From assembly GCF_050947875.1 (NCBI RefSeq), contig NC_134574.1, forward strand, positions 156,633,534 through 156,697,533: 64,000 nucleotides of DNA, read 5' to 3'. Below are positions 51,501 through 62,405 of this stretch, in pieces. The stretch is from Dermacentor variabilis (Eukaryota > Arthropoda > Arachnida > Ixodida > Ixodidae). Within the stretch, counting starts at the first letter, position 1. Every line of letters starts with the position of its first letter. Position numbers and translations under genes: made by a program. The notes beneath the pieces are model-generated. The model was not told where the DNA came from. It saw only the letters and a program-made list of their open reading frames with translations, and did not search any database.

Positions 51501-54500
51501 CCCCCTCCCCTCTTTCCTTGTCTTTTACTATTCCTGAATCTCTTTTTCTTTCGCTCACTCCTTTTCCTCCCTAAACGCAATCTCCAATCGCGCCAGTGGG
51601 TCCTCGCTTCCCCCTCTTCAAAGCCCGCACGAGAGCATCGTGTCCAACCTGCAAGCGTCCATTTTGCTCTTCTCGCGGCGGCTGCAGACGGCCGACTACT
51701 AACTCCCTCCTCACCTTTTCTCCCTTGAGCTTTCCCTAAAACCCGGCGTCGCCGCGTGCACCAAATTTTCTTTTGCTTCTTTCCGTACCCCATCTCCTCG
51801 CCCGCTCCCTACCGCCTTCCTCGGCGTGGACGATGCATGCAAGCCGCGTTCCCCTACTCTGCATTCTAGCTCGACAGCGTGCCGCGCTGGCTCGCGCTAG
51901 CGTTCGGCCAGCCCACCTCCTTCTTTTTCTTCGCTCTTCTTGCTGATCATTCCCAAACGCCGAGCGGCGACAGACGACGGCTGAACGGCTTGTACAAGCG
52001 CTAGGGAGAATGCGCGGGGGAGGGCCTTTTTCAGACGCAAAGAGCAAAAAAAAAGGGGAAAAGGAGACCTGGCCCACAGCGAGCGAACGAGCGCGCGTTC
52101 GTGCATTTCGGACAGGCCTCGTGGGTGCCCCTGGCCCAAGTTTTCGGATCAATAAGTACGCCGCGCGCTACACGGCCAAACGCGCTGCCCGCCCGCTCGG
52201 CCGACCACCCCTTCGCCTGCCAACCAACCCTTCTATCCATTCGTTCTTGTTGTTTTCGCCCCTTCCTCGCGCCGCATTGGGAGCGAAAAAGAAGGAGGCA
52301 ATGAGTAAAAGAAAGGGATTGATTGAGAGCACCGGGGCAGAGCGCCTAGGGAGGAGAAAGGGAAGCGAACGGAAGAAGGAAAAAGGGGGCGCCCGGCGCA
52401 AGCGGTCCCGCACTCCCGTCGTATAGAGGGAGAAAAAGAAAGTAAATGCCTCTCATACGAAGGTGGAAAGGAAAGAGCAGAAAGAAGAAACACGACGCGG
52501 CGCTGCAGATAGGAGAGGTTTTAATTGTGGTCCAGCGCTCGCGTCGTGGTCTCCCCTCCCTTCATCCCTACTCTCCTCCATGGAGTCCGATGCTTTGGTC
52601 TCTTTCCATCTTCTTTCCGTGTGTCACCGCTGGCGACGCCTGCGCGCTATGCGATGTTGCTCGCCAGCGGCTGCTCGCTCACCTTCCCTAATTCCCTCCT
52701 ACTCCTGCCTCCTCCGTTACAAACGCTGCGAGGGCCCTGCGGCACGGACGCCTCCCCCAGGTCTCCGCCGGCAGCGACGCGGTTTTCTCTTGCTTCTGCT
52801 CCGACGTCGAAAGCGTTACTCGTCGCCCACTGCCCTTTCCCTTTTGCCCCCCTCTTCCCAGAGGACGAAAGCGTCCACTGTCGGCACGCAGTCTAGCTCG
52901 AGCCGTGCCAAAGCACTTCATTTTTGTTCTTCACTGAGCGGCGCAGCGTGGTAGCGTCGCCTTCCTCTGAAGGGGGAAGCAAGGAGAGAGGAGGAGAGAG
53001 CTCTTTGGTCGCACTTTTGCCCCGCGTTTGCCTCTCGTCGTCGGCGCCGCCACCGTGGCATCGCGTCCTCTCGCCATCCTGTCGTTGGTGTTTTCTCGTT
53101 TGTTGTCCCGAATCGGCTACCGTGTGCAAAGGAATGAAGCCGCCGGCGGCGGCGAGCGTGAAGGGCGAAGAGTGGATGGGAGGAAATGGGGATGCAGAAT
53201 AGACGCGGTTAGGGAAAACGGGGTAGCACCGGCAGCGGCGAGAGAAGCAAGGCAAATGAGAACGCGCTCGGACCGGCCGCCGCATTGAGGGGGCATCTTT
53301 CTCCTTCTGAGCAACGTAGAGACAAACAAACAAGCACCGCTTAAACATACACGCGTCAACGCACGCATGCGCGAGTGCACGGGAACGCTCGAGCACTGGC
53401 CACGCGGGAGAGGCATTATTGAAGGGAGGTAGAGAAGGGACGTGGTGTAGAGAGAAGCCCGGGGCGGCAGTATTAGGAAAGGCGCGCGCGGCGAAGAGCA
53501 AAACAAGCGCGACGCCTAACGACAAGGCAAGAAGGAAAGAAGTGGGAACCGGGAGAAAAACAAGAACGGGAGCGAGGCAGCGGCGGCATCCCCTTATATT
53601 CGGAGCTCTCTATTGCGCGGTTCTCCCTCTCTGCGCGCTTCGGCGTTCTGTTTGTGCTGGCCTAACTCTTTCTTGCTCTTGGCTCGATGGCGTGGCGGAA
53701 CGTCGCGCATACCTTCCGTGCGCGTAGGTGTACACAACGCCCGGTTATAACGCACGCACTGCCGAAGAGACCGCGCGGCTCGGGCTTAAAGCGCGGGCTC
53801 TTGCTTTCTCTCTCCTCCTTTATCTTCTTCTTTAGGCGTTCCCTTTAGCGTTGGTCCGCGCCCCGGCGGCGCGCTAATAACCAGTGCGGTGGACACGCGG
53901 AGTGCGGGTTGGTCTCTCGTTTCGTGTTGTTGCTGTTTGTTTCTTCCCTGCTTCCGTCCGCGCGGCGAGGCATCTGTCTCTCTCCCTTCTTGCCGGGTTG
54001 CGCCTTTCCCGGGCATCTTTGCCCTCTCCTACTCTTCTTGCTCTTGAGCACGGGCTGCAGGCGGGGCCGCGACGTATGGGAAACGGCTTACAGGGATGAG
54101 GAGAGCCGACGCGCGGGGAGAGCGCGCGAAGAGAGCGAGCAAGAAGAGGTTTGGTAGGGAAGTTTAGAGGGATTCGTTTTGCTCTCCAACGTCTTCCCTC
54201 CGCCAAGCTATAGCCAGCGGCCGCGTGGGCTTCGTTATGCAACCCCTACAATCGTATGCAGGCTCGAGTTTTGTTTCTTCTGCCCCCTTTTCTCGCATCC
54301 CTATTTTCCCCTACACCGCCAACGCATCGCCCGTCGTTCCTTCTATCTACACGCGCCGCGTTGTTCTTGCGCTCGCTACGCCAGCGGCGTTTCGCTTTGA
54401 TGAGGAAGCTCGGGATAAAAGGGGATGCGCGTCGTTGGGAAAAGGAAAGATTGGGACGAGTGGGCAGATAGAAGAGAGGAAAGAAGTGCGGCGGCGCCGG

Positions 54501-54600
54501 CATTTCGGAAACGTATACTATGGTTTCTGGTCACCAGGCGGCCCTTCCCGTTACGCGGCTCAATAGTTGCTCTACCCCTCCTTCCCCGATCTTAGCCGCT
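48501..54600. other. CpG-rich block with alternating purine and pyrimidine strand bias
   Basis: About 6 kb of G+C-rich DNA. The plus strand is pyrimidine-rich at roughly 51130-51830, 52210-52270, 52530-52870 and 53770-54070, and purine-rich at 50410-50630, 52010-52100, 52270-52520, 52960-53270 and 53410-53590. Many overlapping open frames occur on all six frames, up to 210 codons, which is expected from CpG-rich DNA poor in TA. CCCTATTT/TCCCTAATT-type words recur through the pyrimidine-rich parts. No exon or domain was identified. Confidence 0.5.
49344..49397 (+). repeat. Dispersed ATTGG-pair module, copy 2
   Basis: TGTCATTTCTGATCGGCTCA, CAGGACGGCTGCGC, then GTCTCCGATTGGCTCAAAA repeats the order of copy 1 at 25039. 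The second inverted CCAAT box (GATTGG at 49385) is intact and the first is changed to GATCGG. It lies in an open 102-codon frame starting at an ATG at 49258 that I do not recognise. Confidence 0.6.
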
Positions 54601-55021
54601 CTTATTTGGCACGCACGCGCGTGTAGGCATTGCGCGTGATTCTTAACATTTTTTTTTGTTGTTGCTGCTGTTTCTCTCTCGCGCTGACGCTCTCTAGTTT
54701 TGAGTAAGCCATTTTACGAAGTGGATCTGCCTTTCGGCTTGAACGGTTAAGGCCAGAATTTTTTAAACACCCGTTCCCCAGAGTAAGCTCACTCAATCTC
54801 TACCACGTTCGCCAGCAGTCGGCGCAGCCTGACCTGGGCTGCGGATCTATGACGGGGCAGCTGACGACAAAGCTATGAGTATCGAACACGAAGCCGCCGA
54901 GCGCTGTTGTTCTTTCATTCATAAGAATGGCTTGTTGGGCAAGTTGGTACGTGACATTAGGGTATTCCGAAACAGAATGTTTCTCTCGTTCCTTCCGCCA
55001 TATATTCTAAGGACAAAAAAA
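54601..55021. other. Unclassified stretch
   Basis: Returns to balanced composition. A T run at 54650 and an A run at 55014-55024 border it. No gene recognised. Confidence 0.4.
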
Positions 55022-55158
55022 AAAGCCGCAGTTTCGCCCGAAAGGCGAAGCACCGATGTCGATAGCAAATTAGTAGATAGCAGTAAGAAGGAAGGATAGT
55101 AGTTTTATCGGCCGCATGAACTTGTAAACCTTCGCTTACTAACTAAATTAACAACGAC
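55022..55158 (+). repeat. Interspersed repeat, copy 2 (TTTCGCC-palindrome family)
   Basis: CAGTTTCGCCCGAAAGGCGA (55029-55048) is the hairpin head, here with perfect arms TTTCGCC/GGCGAAA around CG overlap. CGATAGCAAATTAG, AGTTTTATCGGCCGCATGA, TTGTAAACC and ACTAACTAAATTAACAACGA follow in the order seen at 4729-4850. It runs directly into fold-back element E. Confidence 0.65.
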
Positions 55159-55274
55159 AGAATGCGTAAGCGCCACTGAACAAGGACGTAGAAAGAAACA
55201 GACACACAGGGTCAGCGCTGTCTCTGTGTGTCTATTTCTTTCTACGTCCTCGTCCAGTAGCGCTTAGACATTCT
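55159..55274. repeat. Fold-back element E (51-nt arms)
   Basis: Left arm 55159-55209 and right arm 55224-55274 match at 45 of 51 positions by my count, with a 14-nt loop containing CAGCGCTG. The arm holds GGACGTAGAAAGAAA and AGACACACAG. Five of the six differences are transitions that would pair as G-U on the minus strand. Confidence 0.95.
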
Positions 55275-55309
55275 ATCATGGTTCCACACCACCAACGTGT
55301 TTTAACAAA

Positions 55310-55576
55310 TCAACAAGCACGGCTTCACGCTCGCACAGGTAAACATGAACATATCTCGCTCGATGAGCACGGAAACCCGCTGTTAAAATTCACATTTTCA
55401 TCTTATATTTGAAAAGCTGATTGATTAAGTAATACTAATTATCTAATTAGACCTAATGAAACAATAATCTCAGTATCTCCAAGCGACGGCAAACAATATT
55501 ACGTTGGTTCTGTCCAGCTACGTGGCATTAGCATATGTTTAAGGTTTGGCTAAAGTTGCGTGGGACATCCTGTACC
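55310..55576 (-). mobile_element. MITE-like arthropod repeat with TACAGGATGTCCCA end
   Basis: Read on the minus strand from 55576: TACAGGATGTCCCACGCAAC, then TTAGCCAAACCTTAAACATA, then CACGTAGCTGGACAGAACCA, then TTTGCCGTCGCTTGGAGATA and an A+T-rich body. I recognise this order from many arthropod genomes. The right terminus near 55310 is not clear and no target duplication was seen. Confidence 0.6.
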
Positions 55577-55663
55577 TAGCTTGATCATATAGCTTCGTTG
55601 CCTGTTGGTTTTGTAGAGTCGTGATTAACAAAAATCGTGTCCCTCTGTTTTCCATTTTATTCC

Positions 55664-55665
<2 letters not shown>

Positions 55666-55736
<71 letters not shown>

Positions 55737-55772
55737 ACACACACACACAATATATATATATATATATATATA
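55666..55772. repeat. Compound (CA)n-(TA)n microsatellite
   Basis: (CA)n at 55666-55749 with GCACAC variants near its end, then (TA)n to 55772. Confidence 0.97.
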
Positions 55773-56505
55773 AGGAGGGCAGGTTAGGTATGTGTGTGAC
55801 GCCCTGGCACAAAAAAAGCACGACAGCAGAATCAAAGCAATAAAAAAAGCAAATGCGTGAACATGTACTTGATGAAATACAGCCAGGGAGGCAAATATTT
55901 CAGAAACGGGATAATTTTAAAAGAAAGACGGAAACAAAAGCGCGACGAGTAAAAAAAGTCGGGGCCAATACACTCTATGAAGGCGGAATGCCAGCGAAGG
56001 TGTCGTTGCGCTCCCAAATTCGCCCCCAGCCCATGGTGAGAACGTGGTTGGACAGCAAAGCCAAACTACTGCACGAAACAAAACACGATGCACCGAGGCG
56101 CAGTCCTACGGAGTTCACGAAACAAGACACGTTTATTTGTAATTTGTGATTGAGCATACCTCTTAGTTAATTAGCTTAATGAAGCTTGAAAGGACTACAG
56201 TTTTGTCCTAGCAGACAAAAATGGGGATCTCCGTTTCCCTCCCGTACAAGCCCATGTATTGACAGCGGGCGGGGATTCCACAATTTTTACAATTTCACTG
56301 TGAAATATACCCAATTATGAAAAGTAAGGGAAACTCGGCATAATCATAGAGTCGTCTTAGCGATCAATTGTCATATAATTTTTATGGAATAGGTTTGATA
56401 AAACAAGAGTGGCAATAGGTACACACACACTCTCTAGTATCAGCTTTGTTATTAAATGCGCAAGCATTACTATGCCTACCCTACAAGAAATGTGTCCGTC
56501 ATGTA
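55773..56505. other. Unclassified stretch
   Basis: A 98-codon plus frame at 55853-56149 (Lys/Arg-rich) has no motif. Nothing else recognised. Confidence 0.4.
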
Positions 56506-56775
56506 CACTCTTAAAGAAATGTAAACCCCTTTGGGTCGTATTTTGTCACACAACGATAATGGTCATCTGTCTTGCTTGCGTTTCCATTCTTGACAACGCT
56601 GCGCTCACCACTTTCCTGTCGAGAATGCTGTGGCATGCGGATAGCGAGCATACCGTTCGTGACTTGCAAGTACCGGGCTCCCAGCACTAAAGAAAGGAAA
56701 CGCGGACAAGAGACATGACGAATATCGTTGTGTGGCAAGATATGGCCCAAAAGTGCGTAATTTTGTTTAAGAGTG
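56506..56775. mobile_element. MITE with long terminal inverted repeats (about 85 nt)
   Basis: CACTCTTAAA at 56506-56515 and its complement at 56766-56775 bound the element. Inside, the arms continue to match: CTTTTGGG-like, then ATNTTGNCACACAACGATA, then GTCAT, then CTTG..GCGTTTCC, for about 85 nt with roughly three quarters identity by eye. There is no coding capacity. It ends where a LINE tail begins, so one inserted next to or into the other. Confidence 0.8.
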
Positions 56776-57040
56776 CCAGGCAATGAGTGGCTCATACCCC
56801 CGTACGCAAGCAAAAAGATATATGTAGTATATATCTGCGCCTTGTTACGGGGATCCAGTCGCATCACGGAAGAATGGAGCTCTGCTATCAGCTGCTCAGA
56901 ACTTTCACGTCAACCTTGGGCTGTGCCGAGAGCTCGCAATGCAGCGGTTAGGCTCGGCCTAGCGATCCCCCGCGTGGGAGCGGCCAGCAGCTCTGCCCTA
57001 GGACAAAGCTTCTCAGGACCTTGTAAATAAAGTTCTTCGT
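56776..57040 (+). pseudogene. LINE ORF2 C-terminal relic and 3' UTR
   Basis: The plus strand reads ITEEWSSAISCSELSRQPWA and VPRARNAAVRLGL at about 56850-56970, the pattern of the last residues of Jockey/I-type ORF2 proteins (Glu-x-Trp-x-x-x-hydrophobic, then Gln/Arg-Ala-Val-x-Arg-Ala). CTTGTAAATAAAGTTCTTCG at 57020-57039 holds the stop-proximal AATAAA. Its 5' side is cut by the MITE at 56775. Confidence 0.65.
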
Positions 57041-58554
57041 CTGTCTGTGCCTGAGAGTCTACTGCTGACCTTGAAAACGGTGCTTGCTTATTGATAACTA
57101 ATACACTGAAAATGCATATTCAAGTGATGAGACGTATGAACTTTTGCGTAGAGTGACGCGATCTTGCACCATATTGGGGAGCTGAGTGTCTGCAAATTAA
57201 AAAAAGAAAAAAAACAAACGCTGATTTGCTGACGGACACGAAACATCCACGGAACCCTAGCCATACACAGCTCCGCTGTAAACACAAGAAAAGAAGAACA
57301 TTACCTCAAAAGTATGTGACAGAAAAAAAGACTCACGCATGCACAAAGAATACCACAATAAACACGATTCGCGCAATCTCAAGAAACAAATGCACGCCGT
57401 AACGAAGAAAGAGAGATAGACAGATGGAGGATTGCTACTATGGAACCAAGAATTAACGACGCCAAAGCGGTACTCGAATATATAAAACAAGAAAACACAC
57501 ACAGCAAGAAAGCTTTTAAAGGGCAACAGCATCAGCAAACGACGCGGCAGACGGATTTACAAAAGCAAAACATGGGGAAAAAAAAGAAAGAAAAGCGTAT
57601 GAGCAAGCTAATTTCCACGCTTTGGGAACAAAAGCAGAAGCGCACGAAAAAAAAAGGAGGTAACATAGCAGACGACAAAAGAAAACGCCATACGTAGCGG
57701 ACGAGCAACAGAAGTGAAGCAGACGAACAAAAGGGACAACGTCGCGAGCGAACGCGCTTAACCGTCCATCTTCCGAACGTCCCACGTTGCGCGCTTGTGG
57801 TTCGCATGATTCATTTGCCTCTTCTTCGCCCGCTACCTTCTTCTCGCGCTTCGCAGATATGTTCATTCTATTTCTCTTTTCATTATGGACATGCTTTTTT
57901 TTTTTCGCCTCGCCTTTCACCACCGCCGAGCATCGTGTCCACCCTCTTCGCACGTTAATTTCTTTTTGTCATCGAATGTCGGCAACCATTATTCTAAGAC
58001 CTTCCCCGGACGCCCGGGTGGCTCCCCCTTTCCTTCATCCGAACGTGTGGTCGTCGTCCGGGTCTTTAGCCTCGGCACAGTCCTTTTTTTTTCCTTTCCA
58101 GATCACTTTTTTATAACTTTGTTTCAGAGTGCTTTCTTTTGTCTCGTTCTATGTGCTGGGACGCTGTGTCCAGCCGGGGAAATGAACTACAGATTCCCCC
58201 ACGGACGGCACACGAATGGCGATTTAAGTTAGCTTTTTTCCTAGTTTTCTTTTTTATCTTTTACCGTGTCGGTCTTAGAGCGAGTGCAGAGGAAGAGAAC
58301 ACTTGTGTATTTATAAAGATAGGGGCCGCTCAACACGGGCATATATATTGAACACAGAGCTTTTCAAAAGCCGCAACGTAGCGCCCCTGTGGTTACGCTG
58401 CAATGCGACTTTGCAAACCTGATTTGCAATATTCAGTTACACACCTCAAAATAAATTTTATTGAAGGAAATAAGAACGTGAATCAAAACAAATTAGCCCG
58501 TCTGGAAACGAAAGAAAGCTGGCATGCACCATCACTGTAGCGCGAAGCTACGAA

Positions 58555-58555
<1 letters not shown>
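57041..58555. other. Unclassified stretch
   Basis: Lys-rich frames at 57440-57697 and pyrimidine-rich DNA at 57830-58140. No SINE, LINE or gene recognised. Confidence 0.4.

Positions 58556-58618
<63 letters not shown>
58556..58618. repeat. (TA)n microsatellite
   Basis: 63 nt of pure TA. Confidence 0.97.
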
Positions 58619-58622
<4 letters not shown>

Positions 58623-58735
58623 AATTTTAGCAAATTGAGTATTAGGTAATGTTGGTCATTTTCCGAAAACAATACCGCAGACGCGGCTGAAACGTAATGA
58701 TAGTTCTACCTGTACAATGGGTTAATGGCAGTGCC

Positions 58736-58883
58736 GTATGTATGTATGTATGTATGTATGTATGTATGTATGTATGTATGTATGTATGTATGTATGTATG
58801 TATGTATGTATGTATGTATGTATGTATGTATGTATGTATGTATGTATGTATGTATGTATGTATGTATGTATGTATGTATGTAT
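58736..58883. repeat. (GTAT)n microsatellite, 148 nt
   Basis: Pure GTAT tract, reading as Val-Cys-Met-Tyr repeats on the plus strand and Tyr-Ile-His-Thr repeats on the minus strand. Confidence 0.98.
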
Positions 58884-60149
58884 TCTCGCGAACTTAGCGG
58901 GATTGTCGCAGGATATAGCGACCTTTTTTGTCTGTTTAGCGACAAACGTTTCTATTGAGCAACTGGCGACCTTGTTTTCTTTTTAAGCTGCCTCACAGCA
59001 CCATCAGCAACATTTTAGTGACTTCGAAGTTAGCAAAGTTTCTTCGAAAACGACTTTCCGGAACGCACTTTATGTAGTGCTCGAAAGCTATACAAATACG
59101 TGGCAGAAAGTGGCTGCGTTTACGGCGCACGGAGTCATGCGACTATGACGAACCAAAGTGGCTCCTCCCCTCATCGAGGCCATCATACGACGCGGTTAAT
59201 TGTGCAGGAGAAAAACAGGCTTGCTCGCTAAATGCAAATTTACGAGAAAGCTTCATTATTTTTTTCTTTTGCTTTTTCTGAAGGAATCGGTCTTCACGCT
59301 GCGGGCGCTCCTGTTTAACTAAGTGCGTTCGATTCGCGAACGCTCGTAAGCGTATAGCAGTAAATTATGTTACCGGAACTTATAGTGCGATACATCTTAT
59401 GGTGAGATTTAGGACGTAGCAGGTGAGTGATAAGATATAGTAAAGTGCGGAAAGGCGTACAGTTAGGCTGAGAGGTTGGGCCGCGTTCCCGCGAACCTGA
59501 ATCTATATAATTTGTCACTTCCTTCAGTGTTGCGCCCAACTCTGCGGCAGAGAGAGCACACGTGTACGGAGGACAACCGTTGCCAAGACCATTATTAAAG
59601 AATATAAGAACACAAAGGGAATGCGGTGGAGACCCCCAGGGCAGATGGGAAAGGAGTGCATATGCACCCGAACTCCGACGTGTGAGCAAGGTCACGTGGG
59701 TTGTTGCTCTCTCATAGAGTATCGTATGTCGTCGTTTGTCCGTTATAAGTGCGGCAGATGTGGCATCGCACACCCTCGCGGCTCTCTCGCTGTAATCTTG
59801 GTTTTCACTGCTTCTGCGTCAGGCTTCTCACAAGCATCGTTGCGCGCGTTAATTCCCGGTGAAAGCACAGCGGCTCCTTTTAGGCAAGGAAATAATATAT
59901 GGCAAGTGCCTTAACTTGTTGCTGAGAATTTGGAGTGAGTCCTTCAACGCCCAGTCTAACCCAGAGGAACTGCACCTTCAAGAAAAGGCACATATGTGCA
60001 AGTGTTCAGGGAGCGCGCGCGAGAGAGTTCGCCATCATTGTTTAAAAGGACATTTAAGAGCTACACTAAACTAGTTTAGGTCCTAAAATTATTTTTTTCT
60101 TTCAAAGCTCTATATACATTCATTTGGCGGGAAGAACAAAGAAAGGTTC
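58884..60149. other. Unclassified stretch
   Basis: A 152-codon minus frame at 59315-59773 and a 97-codon plus frame at 59621-59914 overlap and carry no recognisable domain. Confidence 0.35.
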
Positions 60150-60540
60150 ATGATCACTCTAGGGAAAAGAAATGCGAACTTGACATTTGTTTTTTTTAAT
60201 TGCGAACCAATAGCTCACCGCCGGTACATGAGCGTGACGTCACGGATTTCCAAGCACCGCCTTCGTATTCAGTGCGTTCTGGCGCAGGAACCGTTCTCGA
60301 AAGTCGCTCTAGGGCCACTCTTTGTTCCCTCTGAGAACGCAACGCAAAGCTATCGATCCACAATTAACAACGCCCTTGCGGACGCTCTGGGAACCTATGA
60401 CGTCATAGGGGAGCTGGTGCGCGACCTTCACGGTGGCGTCGCCACCAGCAGTTCCTTCTTCATTGCCTCACCATTGGCTTATCGAGCCGGTAAGAGTGAC
60501 TACGTCGCTATAGTATTATAGCGCTTATAAGCACTGGGGA
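60150..60540 (+). other. Open frame of unknown meaning with two CRE-like sites
   Basis: A 123-codon plus frame runs from ATG at 60150 to a stop at 60519-60521. TGACGTCA occurs at 60235-60242 and again at 60399-60406. The end of a T-rich tract (60189-60200) and CCAATAG at 60206-60212 look like an acceptor. CCG|GTAAGAG at 60490 looks like a donor. I do not recognise the peptide and cannot tell an exon from a transposon promoter. Confidence 0.3.
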
Positions 60541-61170
60541 CTTGAATCAGGGCTGACGCACCGAGTTCAGACTGCACGCTACACGCGTGCATACGGTGCT
60601 CACAAATTCAAACTGGAACAGCAACGAACACCTTTTACGCTTAATTACGTGCAGACGCGTAAGTGCGACGCGTAATCGCTCGGTAACCAGTTCCTTTAAG
60701 CCCGGAGCACTCCTAAGTGTACGTTTTGGAGTTTAAGTTAAGCCAGTGTTACGAATGCAGGTAAAATCTGGAAACGAAGTCGAGCGCCTTCTCAACGAAC
60801 GTCTCTGTACAACGAAGTGACCTGTATAACGAATTACGTCCCGGTTCTATTTTGAGCTGTGAGCATCGGAGCAGATCCGTAATCGTTTTCGCGTTGGAAC
60901 TCACAAACAGTGCACGCTTAGGGCACCGGCGATTCGGACCGATTCCAGGCAACGGGGCGGTCAAGCGTTAGTCCAGGAAGAATAGCTTAACGTGCGTGCT
61001 CGAGCAATCTCTCTCCCTTTCGTCAGTCGCGTCTTCGCTCAGAAAGAGTATACACCTCGCGCATCGCCACCCCGAGCCCGAGAGGTTCACACGGTCGAGA
61101 GGGACCTTTCCGCCAGCAACACGCCGGCGTCGGGCATCGCCCGTCCACAGACAGCGAAGCCTACACACAG

Positions 61171-61173
<3 letters not shown>
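60541..61173. other. Unclassified, with possible pogo/Tigger-like relic at 60800-60960
   Basis: CTGTACAACGAAGTGACCTG and TATAACGAATTACG near 60804-60838 recall the subterminal region of pogo-type elements, and GCACCGGCGATTCGGACCGA follows. No transposase frame is left. Assignment is weak. Confidence 0.3.

Positions 61174-61228
<55 letters not shown>
61174..61228. repeat. (TC)n microsatellite
   Basis: 55 nt of pure TC. Confidence 0.97.
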
Positions 61229-61230
<2 letters not shown>

Positions 61231-62175
61231 CGCGCGGGATGTGCGCGTATATGTACACGCATGGCGGAGATATATGGATTCCTGGTACGGCTCGCCACGG
61301 GTCGGACAGTCCAGGGCTACGCGACAGGCGGGCGTGTGTGTGAGTGCGCGCGCGCGCTCGCCGGCTCGCCTGTGCGTGGTACGCACATACCGTATGGATG
61401 TATGCAGGCCGGCGACTGCGACTTCCTGCGCGGCCGCGCCCAGCAACCAGCAGCGCATCGGTGGACGCCTCGCGCGCCAGGGCACGGCAAACTTCCGTTC
61501 GGGCGGAACCGGCGGTGCCCGTCACACACTCGTCCTTCTTTTTCTTTTTTTTTTTTATGTGTGTGTGTGCTGCGTTTCTATCTCTTACTTATACCCGCAT
61601 GCTTTGCCTTTTTATTACGATTTCCTTGTTTTGTTGTTCGTTTCAATTTCGTCGCGAGCGTATAGAGGACATGCCTGTGACGGACAGCGGCTTGTCGGCG
61701 AGAAGCTCAGCGCGCGCCGCCGTATACGCGGTAAAACGCCTTTCGCGCGAATCGAGCGCGAGCAGCCTTTCTACGCGGAGGGCTATTCCAGCGCTTTCGT
61801 ACAACAACTTGTGGGAATTCCGCTAGCCTCGTCTCAAACAGCAACGGTTGAGGAATGACGCGCGCACTGGTGCGTGAAGGAGGTCCCGAGGGACAGCGAA
61901 ATACTTGCACGAGAGGCTAGACAGACAGAGGGAATGTATATATAGGAAGGCCCGGACGGTAACCGAAAGTAGTTACGATAGGCTACCCTCCGCGAGGAGA
62001 GGGCGCATGGAGAGAGACAAAAATAATTCGCTGTTTCAAACAAAGGTTGGTTTTCTCATTTTAGAGTGTGCGGTATGCCGCGCGAAGCCGGAAGGGCTTG
62101 TTCTAGTTTCTTCCTGTGTCCCCTGTCCCGCTTCGCGCTGTACCAAACTGTCTAAATAAAACAAAGGTAGCTTCG
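61229..62175. other. Unclassified G+C-rich stretch
   Basis: Frames of up to 288 codons (60992-61858) cross the TC repeat and overlap others on both strands. No domain is seen. Confidence 0.4.
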
Positions 62176-62405
62176 TTAACGTGAACTTGATGCGAGCGTG
62201 TCGAGTCGGAATCGGGCCGACCCAACCCGACCCGACAGCGTTCACACGCATCTTGCTAAGCGGGTTGAGCGTATATCAAGCGCACTCCTTGCGGAGCGGT
62301 CGACACAACTCGCCTCGACCCGCTACAGCGCTTACGTGAATCAGACGACCGGGTTTCGGTCCGACCAGCCGACTCGACCCGACTTTATCGAGTTTACGCA
62401 AACTC
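62176..62405. repeat. Fold-back element F (about 115-nt arms)
   Basis: GTCGAGTCGG at 62200-62209 pairs with 62368-62377, AGCGGGTTGAGCG at 62259-62271 pairs with 62311-62324 (one substitution, one indel), and CTCC-TTGC-GGAG at 62285-62296 forms the exact centre. TCGGGCCGA and TTCACACGC pair with imperfect partners in between. The element is therefore an imperfect palindrome over its whole length. Confidence 0.8.

Noticed and set aside
60992..61858. 288-codon plus-strand frame across a TC repeat
   Set aside because: Ser-Leu repeat from the microsatellite and frames open on both strands.
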